Shown here: positions 12,501-23,485 of the stretch, one piece after another
Layout of the letters: every line of letters begins with the position of its first letter
Numbering within the stretch: the first letter of the stretch is position 1
DNA from: Gymnorhina tibicen
Taxonomy: Eukaryota > Chordata > Aves > Passeriformes > Artamidae
Assembly: GCA_013399875.1 (NCBI GenBank)
Contig: VXAZ01000587.1
Coordinates: 1,906,617 to 1,970,616 of the forward strand
DNA length: 64,000 nucleotides
Reading direction: 5' to 3'
The notes under the pieces: generated by a model
Databases searched by the model: none
What the model saw: only the letters and a program-made list of their open reading frames with translations
Told to the model about the DNA's origin: nothing
Translations under genes and position numbers: made by a program

Positions 12501-15286
12501 TCGTACTTCGGTCAAGGAGATTTTATCACCTGATAGGTTATGCAAGCTACGGTATCTAGTATTTATACTTATTACAAATTGTCATTTTAAAACAAAACAA
12601 ACAAAAGGATCCCACCACGCGGGAAAGTTGAAGAGACTATTTCACCTCTTTACCAACCAAGACCTAAACCACCACCAAAACTTTCTTTCCCTAATTTTTG
12701 CATTAAAATTCTTCATTGTATTCTAATTATCACTGTTTATCAAGTAGTCTGGCAAGACAACAAAATGAGAATTACTTTGAGAATATGAAATTCATAAAAG
12801 CCGCATTTCTCTTAAAAATCTTTACCCACAAAAACGCTTTAGCAATAGCATATAAAATCCAGCAGAGAAGAGGGTAGGTGAAATTTCTCCATTAACTCAA
12901 GTGGATCACAAAGAAAGGGAGTGAAGAAATGAGGGCCAAAAATCCAGATTGCTGCCAGGGACAGGAGATTGAATTTTTAACAGTCAAATATCCGAGACAT
13001 AAAAATCTCAGGATTGTTCCAGGAAATGAACATATTACATTCCTCACTGAGCCCTTGAACTTCACCCTTCTAAGTGCATAGGAAAGAAGAGAATTTCTTC
13101 ATAAATCAGAAATAAGAGAAAGAGTGAATAAAGGCTGAGTCATCACAACCAAAACTTCAGCTTCCACCTACACCTCTTACACATGCACACACACACACAA
13201 GATGAACAGCATTGTTTATGAACACTGACACATCTTAATATCAGATGAGTCATAACGCAAGGTATTTCAGGATTCATTTTATCACAGCATGTTGGAGGGA
13301 TACAAAAAATGGACTGCTTAAATCCAACCCACATATGCCTTGTCCAGTGCTGTATAAGACTGCCTTTTCACAGAGTATTTTTCAATATCAACAGCAACTC
13401 ACTTCAAACAATTAAAGTCCATTTCTGAAACTGAGGCAGTTATCCCAAAGCAGGTTTGGCTAGTGGATACCGTATGCTTTGTAGTGATAATTGTAGGTAT
13501 CCTTGTACTTCTTATATTTATTTTCATTTCTACCTCTTAAATGCATGCCTAACTTAAAAAATTATACAAGTTACATAATCAATCAGCTAAGGATTTCCTC
13601 TCCTAACAGTTCCAGTAGTTCATATCAAAATTCAGCTGCAACTGTACCCCAGCTGTGGATGTTTGACTCAGTCCCCACTCCTATTGTATGATGCTCTGAG
13701 AAGACAGCAACAGCACAGGGTCCTTGCCTCCTTCAGTGCTGAACTTTGCTTATTAGACCTCTTGAACTCCCAGAACTCATCAGAACAAAGAATGTTGTCC
13801 TTCAGTAAAAACACGAGTAGCCAGGCTCAGTTTTACCCCAGATATGATATTTTATCTCCAGAATGATATCAGCTACTACTTTTAGCTTCTTCTGTCTAAA
13901 TTCTCAGTAGCCTTATAACTCATGGCACCTGGTTGACTCTAGAGAGGCTGTGAAAGCTCTGTTAGGGTTATGTGGTCTCGTTTAACAAGACTGGTGTTTG
14001 CTGGGCATGATTTCTTGTCAATTATGGGGGTTCAATCAGGGTTCACAGTCCTTAAAAATGGTGGGAAACTTATTTCTTTAGTCCAAGGAAGGAGCACGCT
14101 TGCTTCAGTACCCTGATGATCTCCCGCAGCATTTCAGTTCACTGACTTTGGGATGACTTTCTGTGCTTCTTCAGACTCTTATTATAACACCTGCTGCAGC
14201 CACTGATGTGCCCTTGGGCTTGTGCTCTCCGAACGAGTCTCTGCAGTGACTCAGCTGCTCCCTGGACCTGCTGATGGGAGCCGAGGGGTGTTACACAACC
14301 CGCCCATGGACACTGCCACAAATCTGTTCCCTGACTTTGGCTCTCAGTAAGGGGCTGGGCCTCTTAGCCATGCACAGAGAGGGTTTGGATTCTCCCATTC
14401 CACGACACCCAGCGCTGTCTCCTCCTCAGGTGTTGCACCGCGTGCTGCTGATGTGATTGTCCCGCTCCAGCACCCTTCGCACCAGCACGGTTTCCCTGCC
14501 AGTCTCCAACCCCTTGTGGTGCTCAGTGCCTCCCGGGGGAGGCTGAGCCTCCACTTCCACCTGCTTGTCTGAAAATGGGAAATGCTCGGCCTTGCCCATG
14601 ACTCAATCTTTACTTGCCATTCTTCTCAAATACACCAGGCATTGCAACTTTAATGTGACAAAAGCCTTGGTAGAAGCAGTTGTTACAGTAATGGCTGGGT
14701 TATCATCTTCGGCTCTAAACTGCTTTCAGATAATGGATATGATTCTCTCCTGCCTACAATTTCTGGTTTAATTCTTTAATTTTTATATGTATTTTACAGG
14801 TTCATAACAAACCAGGAGAGGACATGCCCTGCTGACAGGTGTTGTACCCTCTGAGGTTTGACTGGTTAACACCCTGAGATGCCTTCCAGCCTGGACTAGG
14901 ATCCCAAGTACATTTTTACAGCCTGCCTGGCAGCCACACACACTACACTAGTTAGATGCAGCACCACTGCATTATGCATTGCATAATCTTGTTTTTTCCA
15001 GCTCCTTTTCTCTGCACATCTTTAACAAATAAAGCACTGCAAGAGCAAAGAGAGTCCATCGTGCAGTGAAAGCAACCTGAGACTTCAAGCATTGCAATGT
15101 TAAGTCTCCCCACAGCAGTTCTGTCCCAAACTCCCACTCTCTGTTCCAGGTCCTTGACATGGAACAGTGACGAAAGTCAGGAGTTCAAGGTATTTTTCCC
15201 TTCCTTCAGGAATCAGTTTAGTATTTCTTCTTCTTGAGGGAGCACAAACAGTAACCCTGACCCCTCATACAAACAGGAGGGAAACA
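12501..15286. other. Non-coding stretch with a CA microsatellite, no gene seen
   Basis: AT-rich unique DNA turning somewhat GC-richer around 14.1-14.6 kb. It holds an A/C tract at 12588-12607 and a short CA repeat at 13185-13199. Open frames are below 70 codons apart from shadows entering from the CpG-rich patch. No gene recognised. Confidence 0.6.
13185..13199. repeat. Short (CA)n microsatellite
   Basis: Seven uninterrupted CA units on the plus strand. Confidence 0.85.
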
Positions 15287-15396
15287 GCTGGACACGCCAC
15301 TTTAGTGCTGAGGTTTGGTTGTAAGGTGGTGTTTGGCCAAAGGTTGGACTCGATCTTGGATGTCTTTTCCAGCCTTAATGATTCTGTGAGTCTATG
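15287..15396 (+). mobile_element. CR1 LINE 3'-end fragment
   Basis: The segment matches the remembered pattern of the avian CR1 3' end: a part reading like 'ggacatggtttagtgctg...', then ggttggactcgat (15342-15354), then gtcttttccagcc, and finally the terminal attctgtgagtctatg (15381-15396), the short near-repeats that end CR1 copies. The orientation is plus. Only about 110 bp remain, so the copy is strongly 5'-truncated and carries no part of the reverse-transcriptase reading frame. CR1 is the dominant LINE of birds and reptiles, so this fragment is the main taxonomic clue in the window. Confidence 0.85.
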
Positions 15397-18300
15397 CTGG
15401 AAATAGGTAGGATTCACATGAAATTGTTGAGTAGACATTATTAGGAAGACACATCCCACAGTACCGACTCCTGCAACATTAAAAGAAGATGGTCTTTTGT
15501 CTTAGCTGCAAAAAGGACCCAAGACCTACAATCCAAAAATCTAGCTGTACAAAATAAAGGCTTGGATCTTATCTAAAAAAAAATTTGCATTGCCCGAGTT
15601 GAATTCAAGTCCTTCATATATTGTATTTATGGGTACTCTGAGCACCTCAGTCTGTGCAAGAGAAATAATTCACCTGAAAGTGGCCTGGACAGCAAGTTTT
15701 GAAATAATTTCATTCCCTTTAGTGGGATCGTTGTAGGACTACATGTAATCTAATTGCCTATGCTACATGTTCCCAAGACTACCCATAAAATGCAATTTTA
15801 TTCCTGGGTTGCTGGTATTTAGTTATTTATAGATGGGTGGGCAGCAGAGTGCTTTTTGCCATGCTATTAGAAATGGTCATGAAGTAATGCCCACACACTG
15901 TCAGATGAAGATGATGTTTCCATGCTGTTCCAAAAATCACATCAAGCTCTACAGAAACCACAAATGAGCGTATTAACATTCTGCCATTTGAGCATTCTGA
16001 TCCATTTGTGGACGTTAGTGAATTGCTCCACAAAATATCGATCCCTGCCTCTGTGATTGCCTCTCAGAGGTCACGATTCCCTTTAGTCCAAAGGATGCTA
16101 CACTTCTTAGCAGAAACTCTACCCCAAGCCCAATCCCAGCTGCTGCATCACTCTGTCAGTCACAGCTGTACCCTCCTGGGCTGAAATCCACATCACTGGT
16201 TCTGTCACCTTGCCAGTGTGCAGGTGCCTCTCAGGGCTGTAAAGTCAGAGTCACAGCACCCAATGCAGAGAGGCACCCACACCTAGTCAGCTGCAAAACA
16301 CTGAATGCTTCAAGGCTTTTCCTGATAATATCCAATTTTATTAAATTTCTACACGAGATGTGCAGCTCTCTGGATCTCAGCTTTTGTCTTCAATGAGAAA
16401 GGGTGACCCACCTGTTCTAATAAGTCAGGATGCACAGGCATCATTATGATGTGAATAAAGAGCAGCTTTCCAAACACAACCTCACTTGAAATGTTAGGGG
16501 AGGTTGGGTTTTGTGTGTTGAAGAATAAAGCTATACAGAAATAACCACAGACAGAATGCATTTTGTAGGATACAGAAGCATGCAACAAACATCATGACTA
16601 TAAAAAAAAGTGGATGCTTGCATAAAGAACAGGATTAGAGAAGTTAATTAAATAACTGATGCTACCTATAAACATTCTGGAAAGACACTACAGTATAGGT
16701 CCTCCATGGTTTCCTAGCAACAAAATTTTCTCTGCTTTCTCAGAGTATGGTGAAGTTGTGGAATCCTCCTACACACAATTTGAAATCAGGGATGAAAACA
16801 AGGATGACCTATCTTCCAGACTAGAAGCAGAAAACCGCCTCAAAGCATCCTGAAACGCAGCTCAGTAACAAGCCCTGCTGGCTTAACTGTGCTTAATTTG
16901 CATATTAGGCATGGTCAAAGGCTGAAATGCAGCCATCAGGTAATCAACCCTTGCATTGAAGGGCACAACTCAATAACACATGGAAAGTAAGGAATGTGGC
17001 ATCTCTTAAAATAACTTCACTGACCACCACAAGAATTCAAAATAATTCCCAAAGGAAATGGCAGAAAGGAACAGGTTTAGACTGGCAGCTGTCCCCTTGC
17101 TTTCCCTAGACAGCATCAGAATAGGAATAAAACAGAAGGAAATCCCCTGGTTTATCCTATATTTCACAGTGATTCCCTTGAGAAAAATTTTTTAAAGTTT
17201 ATTTTCCCACCCCCAGAACAGAGAAAGCAAAAAATTTATTTCAGCTAATCAGTTTTAGCCTTTAATATTATTAGTATCCCATCTGTAATGAAATCTAAAA
17301 TTGCAAGTAAAATTATTTTAAAGCCCTGATTATAAAGTTACTTATAATGCCTTAATTCCTCCTCGTAAAAAAAAAAAATGAGGGTCATGGTTTAAGCAAT
17401 AAAATTTTCATGCAGAAATTCCTCAAAACAAATTTCCCACCAACAGAATTAACAGGTGCTTTTTCAATTTGGGAAAGTAGCTTTCATTTCTCTAATCACT
17501 GAGAAAGCAAGGTTATGAATTCAAGAGTTTGCCAATCTGCAGGTAATTGCATCTATAACTTACAAGATTTATATCCTCCTAAGCACAGGATAAATCACCG
17601 TCTCACACAGAGGAATGGTAAAGTATCTTTGAGAAAATAAAACTCAATGTCACTGAAGTAGTAGGAAACAATTAAATGCCCAGGCAATCCAATTTAAAGT
17701 TTAATACAGAAAGCCTTATTCTACAGGCAAAATCCTACTAAAACTGGACAGAAAAGTAACAACATCCTCATGGCCAAAAATGTACATGAACATTTTTGCT
17801 GTTCAATTCTCACAGGAGTCTTGTTTCTACAAGCTCAGAGGAAACGGGACAAGTCACTACTTTACTTTTTCACTTTATTTCACTCGGAATTAAAGTCTTC
17901 TAAGAGCAGCTTACAAGGCATTGAGGTGGCAGGACTGAAACTCAGCTTCAATCTTTAAATCTGGTATTCCAAACATCACAGCATAGGTTCACACCAGCAC
18001 CAGGCTGCAGTCTCAGCCTCTGATTGCTTCCTCAGCTCTTCTTTAAGAAGTCAGCACCAAAGGCAAAACATAATTCAGCAAGACCAATGGCTAAAAATAT
18101 GTCCACGCTATGGCAGCTATTCAGAAGTGATGCTCTACATCTCTTACAGTCACTTAAAAAAAAAAAGGGGAGGGAGCAGAAAATACTGAACTCTTCCATA
18201 TTCATCTTCCCAACACAGGATGCACAAGCACTGCCTACATCATGTGTTACAAAAATCTAGCTCTTCGAATATCTACTGGCACGCGAGGAAGAATTAAAGT

Positions 18301-20895
18301 AACACGGATATCTCATGCATTATTTGAGCTCTAAATCAAATAGGAGTGTTTGCAGATCACAAGAGATGCATTCCTGCAACTAAAATCACCTAGCAATGCA
18401 TGCTAAATGTATACTGCAATGCATGCTGGTAGATTCTTGCTGGTGTCCTGCCAAAGCTGCCAGCATGACAAAATTGTTGACAGAGAATCTACCGATACCA
18501 GTTATTCATGTCCTGGCAATAATGGTGCAGGGGGAGTTTTCTTCATGAAATACATACACATACACCACAAAGAAATTGGGAAAAAAATCTAAGATCTCCT
18601 ACAGTACATTTCCTGAGTATTCAGCCTGCTTCTCTGTTTAATACATTCAGTAGCAATGGTGTTGGGTATTGTTAGGGAAGAGTGTGACTACCAGAGAGTC
18701 TCATCAATGGCCAGACTTGGAAGTTTCCTTAACAAGTATGAAAGATACATCATAAATAGTGAAACAAAATACCAGGCAACAAGTTTAGAAACAGTACATC
18801 CTAGTGTAGACTAATTTAAACAATGTTAAGAAATAATTTGTGAGGAAAAAAACCTTACAGTTTTACATTTAGAACCTTCCATTTTTACATTTAGAACTGA
18901 GAGGAAGATCCAATCCTACCCACCTGCCTGGACAGTCTAAAAGAAACAAGTCAAACACAAAGATGGCAGTGGGGGTTCTGTTAGATGTAACAGTGGAGAG
19001 AAGAGAGACTGTTTCCTGTTATAGGTTTGAAGGCTCCGTTTGAAAGAGGAAAGTTCGAGTAGCAAACCAGAGGCAGCTCCCCAGCCTTTTACTCAGCAGA
19101 AATGGAGAACTGAACAGTTCAGGTACAGCTCATGGGATTCACGTGAAAGTCTGTGCTCCACATTTGACTTCATCTCACAGCTTCTCAGTACCTCATTTCC
19201 CTGCCTCTGAAAAAGAAGAGTACTACTATCTTGATTTCCCATCAGGCCTGTAAGGACAAATGTCAGGCATAGATGGAATGCTAGCTGGGCTACTTAAGTG
19301 TTCAGAATACAACAAAATCGTATTTGTGTGAACATGCAAGCGTGATTTGCCGGCAGAACAGTGCAAAAGCATGAGTCCTAAAAGCTGTCATAGGCAGATC
19401 TCCAGCACTCACACAATGAGTGGGCAGAGGAGGATTTCAGCTAGGTTCCATATGGAATGGAGATCAAGACCAGATGCAGCCGAAATGCGAACGGAGGAGC
19501 CACATGGTGATGTGGCATCCTGTAACTGGGAATACCTGGGGCAGCTCCAGCGTTACCAGCTCCCCTGCTGCACCACACTGGGAGAGATTTACAGACAAAT
19601 ACACTAACTGAGCCTTGAGAAAAAACATTCCAGATTCTAAACATCCCAGTCTTTAGGACAGAATAAAGGAAACAGTTGCAAGAGCTACAGTCACAGAGAT
19701 TTTAGTTTATAACAATGAATATGTGATTGCACTATTTGTACCAAATGCTAAAAAAACCCATGAAATGCCAACTTTCTCCACATGGAGTTTCATTTAACAG
19801 GCATCTAGATAAGTGAATGTATTGCTGTTAATAAACTTTTTGCGCTTTTCTCTGCACCGGTGTTGTAGCGAGTGGAAAGTATGAAGTTCAGAGCTCTAAG
19901 CATATGGAATTTTCCAGGTCACATGTTAAACCAAGTGCGGGACTGAGCTGGGCAGAGAACATTGAGAGGAAAAAAACCCTGAATTCTAACCATATGTTTT
20001 GAAATGAAACAATATGCTCATTCTGTTACAGCTGAAAACTTTTATAACTGCTTTACAGTTAGCAGCAGTAAAAAGGGAAAGTAATCTTGAGGCAGCATTT
20101 ACTGTCAAGTAGCAAGTAATTACAGCAGAGTAATGAGAATCCCCAATGTATATATCACAAGCATGATGCAGTACAATATTGATTAAGTTACACCATTTCC
20201 ATCATTATACTTATTAGTGTGGTTATACAAGGATAAAAAAACTGACAGGAATTAAAATAAGTGGGGCTTGGGTTCTCCTTTTAACCATTCCACACCAAGA
20301 CTTTCATCTTTCAGAGGATCATGAAAAATAACTTCTCCTTCTACTAACTGAGCTATGATCAGGAGCAGAGAAGTAGGACTACTCAAGAGTTTAACATTTA
20401 ATTCCAATTATAGCAAAGGCTATACACTCAGAAGAGAAAAAATCCCACACAGAAAATAGGGTAATGCCAGTGCCTAGAACACACCTTGGAGAGGCATCCA
20501 CAGCTGCATCGTGTCAGCTCAGTCCATGACCCAAAATTCACTGCAGAGGCAGCCCCCTTTGCCACTGAGGGAGCTGGAAGGGTTCTGCTGGACATGTCCT
20601 TTCAAAAAACCACTGTGTCCCTTCACTTATCTCATTACAGCCAGTGCCATTCCAGGTTCAAAATTATCATTAGTTTCAAGCAATTAAAGACAGTCCGTAA
20701 AATTAATTACTTGCACTCAAATACAAACTTGCTCTCCTACTAAACTGTGCTCACATTAGGGAGGTGGTTTAGGTTGCATTTGTGCTTGCCAAAAGCAAAC
20801 AACAACAACAAAGAAAGACTAAAATCCTTTCAGTTCTCAGATTCTGTGCTTGGTGTTGTATCTGGGATTATTTCTATAACTTAATATCGGGACTT

Positions 20896-20928
20896 TTCTG
20901 TTGCTACGTTGCTTCTGTTGCTACGTTG
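20896..20928. repeat. 17 bp tandem duplication
   Basis: The unit ttctgttgctacgttgc is followed directly by a second copy that matches over 16 of 17 bases. The period is 17 bp over two copies. Confidence 0.85.
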
Positions 20929-20987
20929 TTTATATCACAACTGTAGATTCCCCACATATTCTGCAGTTAAATTTTGCATTGGCTTTT

Positions 20988-21030
20988 CACAACAGAATCC
21001 TAGAATCGCTTCAGTTTAGATGTTTTTCCT
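20988..21030 (-). mobile_element. Possible CR1 LINE 3'-end scrap, inverted
   Basis: The plus strand reads cagaatcctagaatcgctt followed by cagtttagatgtttttcc. This resembles the inverted CR1 terminus (repeated 'agaatc' words, then 'gtttaggttggaaaagacc'). Several mismatches are present and the match ends after about 40 bp, so this could be chance. The main support is the paired agaatc words followed by the gttta word. Confidence 0.35.
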
Positions 21031-22179
21031 TACATGATACTAATTTATGAATGAGATTATAATCAGCAGTATTTGGAATGTCATTTTAAATTTAATGACA
21101 ACATCTGCAAACAAAAGTCAGCATTTGTTTTCATGGAATAAAACCCATAAATATCTTAACAGTACGGGCTCAGGTTATGACAGCAACATTCCTAATTACT
21201 TAACAACTAACTTTTCACTCCAGAGGTTGAAGGTTTTTGTGTCTAAATTGACCAGAGCAATGTGTGCATTCCATGGTCAGAAAGCTTGAGGTCTTTCTCT
21301 CTTCAGGCTCAACCCAGTTTCAAGGCAGGGAAGCAACCTTAGAACATCAGCCAAACTGGCTGCATTTTAGTGTTGTAGCATTGCACAGGATAAGCCATCA
21401 CTGGAAAGAATCTGACAGGGCCTTTTGAGTTTAAAAAAAGACTTTTTTTTTTAATCTCATGTTCTGTGTTAAGAAAAATTGTTCACACTTGTCAAGAGTG
21501 TCAGGCTTAATCTGATGCAATAGATAATTTGCTATATGCAGCTGGAAAGCAGCACCCAGACATTGCTTTTTCCAGCAGCAAGGGTGTATGGTTTTGGGGG
21601 AGAGAGTTCCAGAATAAAGCTGTCTGTGGTCTAGAGGCATAAACCTCTGGCTGGAGACCACAGTATGCTGCAGGTAAGCGATGAAGGCCCTGCCTGGCTT
21701 TTAGGATGTGACATATCCATGGATCAGGTAAATCTCCAAGGCCTATTTTATGATGGCATTTGGTTCCCAGTTAGAAAAGCACCTTTTGCTACTACTCTCC
21801 TGAGATTTTTGTGCTAGAATTCAAGTCACCTTTGGTCTATAGCAGCAAGAAAAATTAGAAAGGAATAAAAGCAAAGGGAAAGATTTGCCTAACCTCAGAG
21901 CTGAACAAGTGACCTCAACCATCTGAATTAGTGGATGGCTCATGACTGTAGTAGCTTGTAGGACAGAAGCAAAGCCTTCAGAACCCAACTTATAAATTTT
22001 TCAGTTCAAAACAATCTAATGGCATGGCCATTTACCAGACAGTGCACTGTCTCCCTCAGCAGAACATACAAACAGGGAGCAACAGTATTCAGACCTTCAT
22101 TATTCTTCTGGGCACTAACACCCAACAAGAACTAGCACTTCCCCACTGGCCTTCTCTGCTCTAATTTCTGAGGACACTT

Positions 22180-22960
22180 ATCATTAAGGAGACAGAGCCG
22201 GTGAAAAGAGACAAGGCGACTGGAGCTCAGGGGAGATGTCCACAAGAAGAGCGATGGAAAAAGCCAGCCGGGAGATGCGACGGCAGCGTACCGGACTGTC
22301 ATGTCGCTGTTCCTGCGCCCGGCAGCCCTTCCTGCGGAGCGGCCCCGAGCCGCGCGGGGCGGCGGGGGCCGGGCGGCCCAACTCGTGTGAGAGCGCGGGG
22401 CAGGAGCCGCTCCTCCGCCGCGCCCCCGCTGCCTCCGCCCTCGGCGCGCCCNNNNNNNNNNNNNNNNNNNNNNNNNNNNNNNNNNNNNNNNNNNNNNNNN
22501 NNNNNNNNNNNNNNNNNNNNNNNNNNNNNNNNNNNNNNNNNNNNNNNNNNNNNNNNNNNNNNNNNNNNNNNNNNNNNNNNNNNNNNNNNNNNNNNNNNNC
22601 CGAGCAGCCGCCCCCGGCCCGGCCGCTGCTCCCGCGGCTCTCGGGGCCGGAACCCGCGGGCTCGGGGGTGCGGCCCCGCTCCGCCGCTGCCCGGGGTGCG
22701 GGAGAGCTGCCCTCAAGGGCTGCGGCGTGACAGCTGCTTAAATCGCAGTGCTGGCGCAAGCCGATGCTTTATATCCAGAGGCTGCGAAGTTTTCGGGGGT
22801 TTGGTCACGGCTATTCCGCTGTCGCTCCAGGACCACCGCGCCTGGCGCACACACGGAAGGGCAGAGCTCCCTCCGGGGCGGGCACGCAGAGCCCCCGGGC
22901 CGCTGGGCTTTTGTTTTCAAGTCTGAACTTGTCACCAAGAACCATGCTGTCTGGTTGCTG
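22180..22960. promoter_or_regulatory. CpG island containing an assembly gap; candidate promoter
   Basis: About 780 bp of very GC- and CpG-rich DNA with several GC-box-like words (for example ggggcggcgggggccgggcgg in 22357-22377), abruptly distinct from the AT-rich flanks. The core is 148 unknown bases. Such islands in vertebrates usually mark promoters, often with a first exon. A TATA-like word ctttatat lies at 22767-22774 on the plus strand. Frames are open on both strands across the gap (241 and 164 codons plus, 194 and 191 codons minus), but these follow from GC richness and unknown bases. I recognise no protein in them, so neither direction of transcription nor gene identity can be stated. 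Confidence 0.7.
22452..22599. other. Assembly gap (148 Ns)
   Basis: An unbroken run of N from 22452 to 22599 inside the CpG island. High-GC, hairpin-rich sequence is commonly lost from short-read assemblies of bird genomes, so the missing bases are likely GC-rich. The true length may differ from 148. Confidence 0.98.
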
Positions 22961-23213
22961 CAACCCACATAGTTCTTAGATGAGACAGAACGGGAAAAAA
23001 AATTCTCTCCTGCCCTTTCCAAACGTTCACGTTCTTGTGTCTCATGCGAAACAAATGATGGTTTATGTGCGGTAGTCAAAGAGCGTCCTGCACACACGGT
23101 AAAAACGGGGACAGCAAACTTGCGTGACACACACAGGGGTAGGGTGGCTCTACCAGCACAGCACGTGGCCCAGAGATGCGCTGTCACCTCGCGGCCACAC
23201 CTCCGGGTGTCCG

Positions 23214-23485
23214 AGCCTTGGGTCAGCGGTGGTGTCACCCTGCCCGCAGCAGAGCGGGCAGCGGGGGTGTCACACACGCACACAGAGACAGGACTGAGCA
23301 GCAGGGGTGTCACACAAACAGAGGAGTGGGCAGCAGGGTTGCACACAAGCACAGGACCAGGCTGCAGGGGTGTCACACACACACCGAGACAGGACCGGGC
23401 AGCAGGGGTGTCACACACAGACACACACGGGACTGGGCAGCAGGGGTGTCACACACACACACAGGACCGGGCCGGCACACAACAG
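23214..23485. repeat. Irregular minisatellite of 31-40 bp units with CA runs
   Basis: The core word ggtgt(cacac), usually preceded by gcagcagg, recurs with its ggtgt at 23266, 23306, 23337 (variant ggttg), 23369, 23407 and 23445, giving spacings of 40, 31, 32, 38 and 38 bp. A diverged copy precedes it near 23230. Units end in variable CA runs and an 'acaggaccgggc'-like joint, and unit length varies mainly in the CA run. Frames open across it on both strands are repeat artefacts. It lies about 250 bp from the CpG island edge. Confidence 0.85.

Larger units (their letters stand above)
15397..22179. other. AT-rich non-coding stretch, no supported gene
   Basis: Mostly unique AT-rich DNA with scattered A-runs (17369-17380, 18157-18167), an AAC-type run near 20799-20813, a 17 bp duplication at 20896-20928 and a weak minus-strand CR1-like scrap at 20988-21030. 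Open frames are all under about 90 codons. One short acidic frame behind a good splice-acceptor-like site (16744-16851) is discussed under findings but is not called as a gene. Confidence 0.6.

Noticed and set aside
14860..14905. CR1-like words (gagatgccttccagcctgga)
   Set aside because: Only one short word matches and the flanking CR1 order is absent.
18387..18429. Duplicated gcaatgcatgct word as a regulatory palindrome pair
   Set aside because: Two short copies around ATGCAT in AT-rich DNA; too little to separate from chance.
22201..22926. Plus and minus frames of 160-240 codons through the CpG island
   Set aside because: A third of each consists of unknown bases, several frames are open at once, and the translations are Arg/Pro/Ala-rich composition products.
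22738..23424. 228-codon minus frame with repeated Cys/Val/Thr-Pro words
   Set aside because: It is the reverse reading of the 23.2-23.5 kb minisatellite plus GC-rich flank, with no domain.
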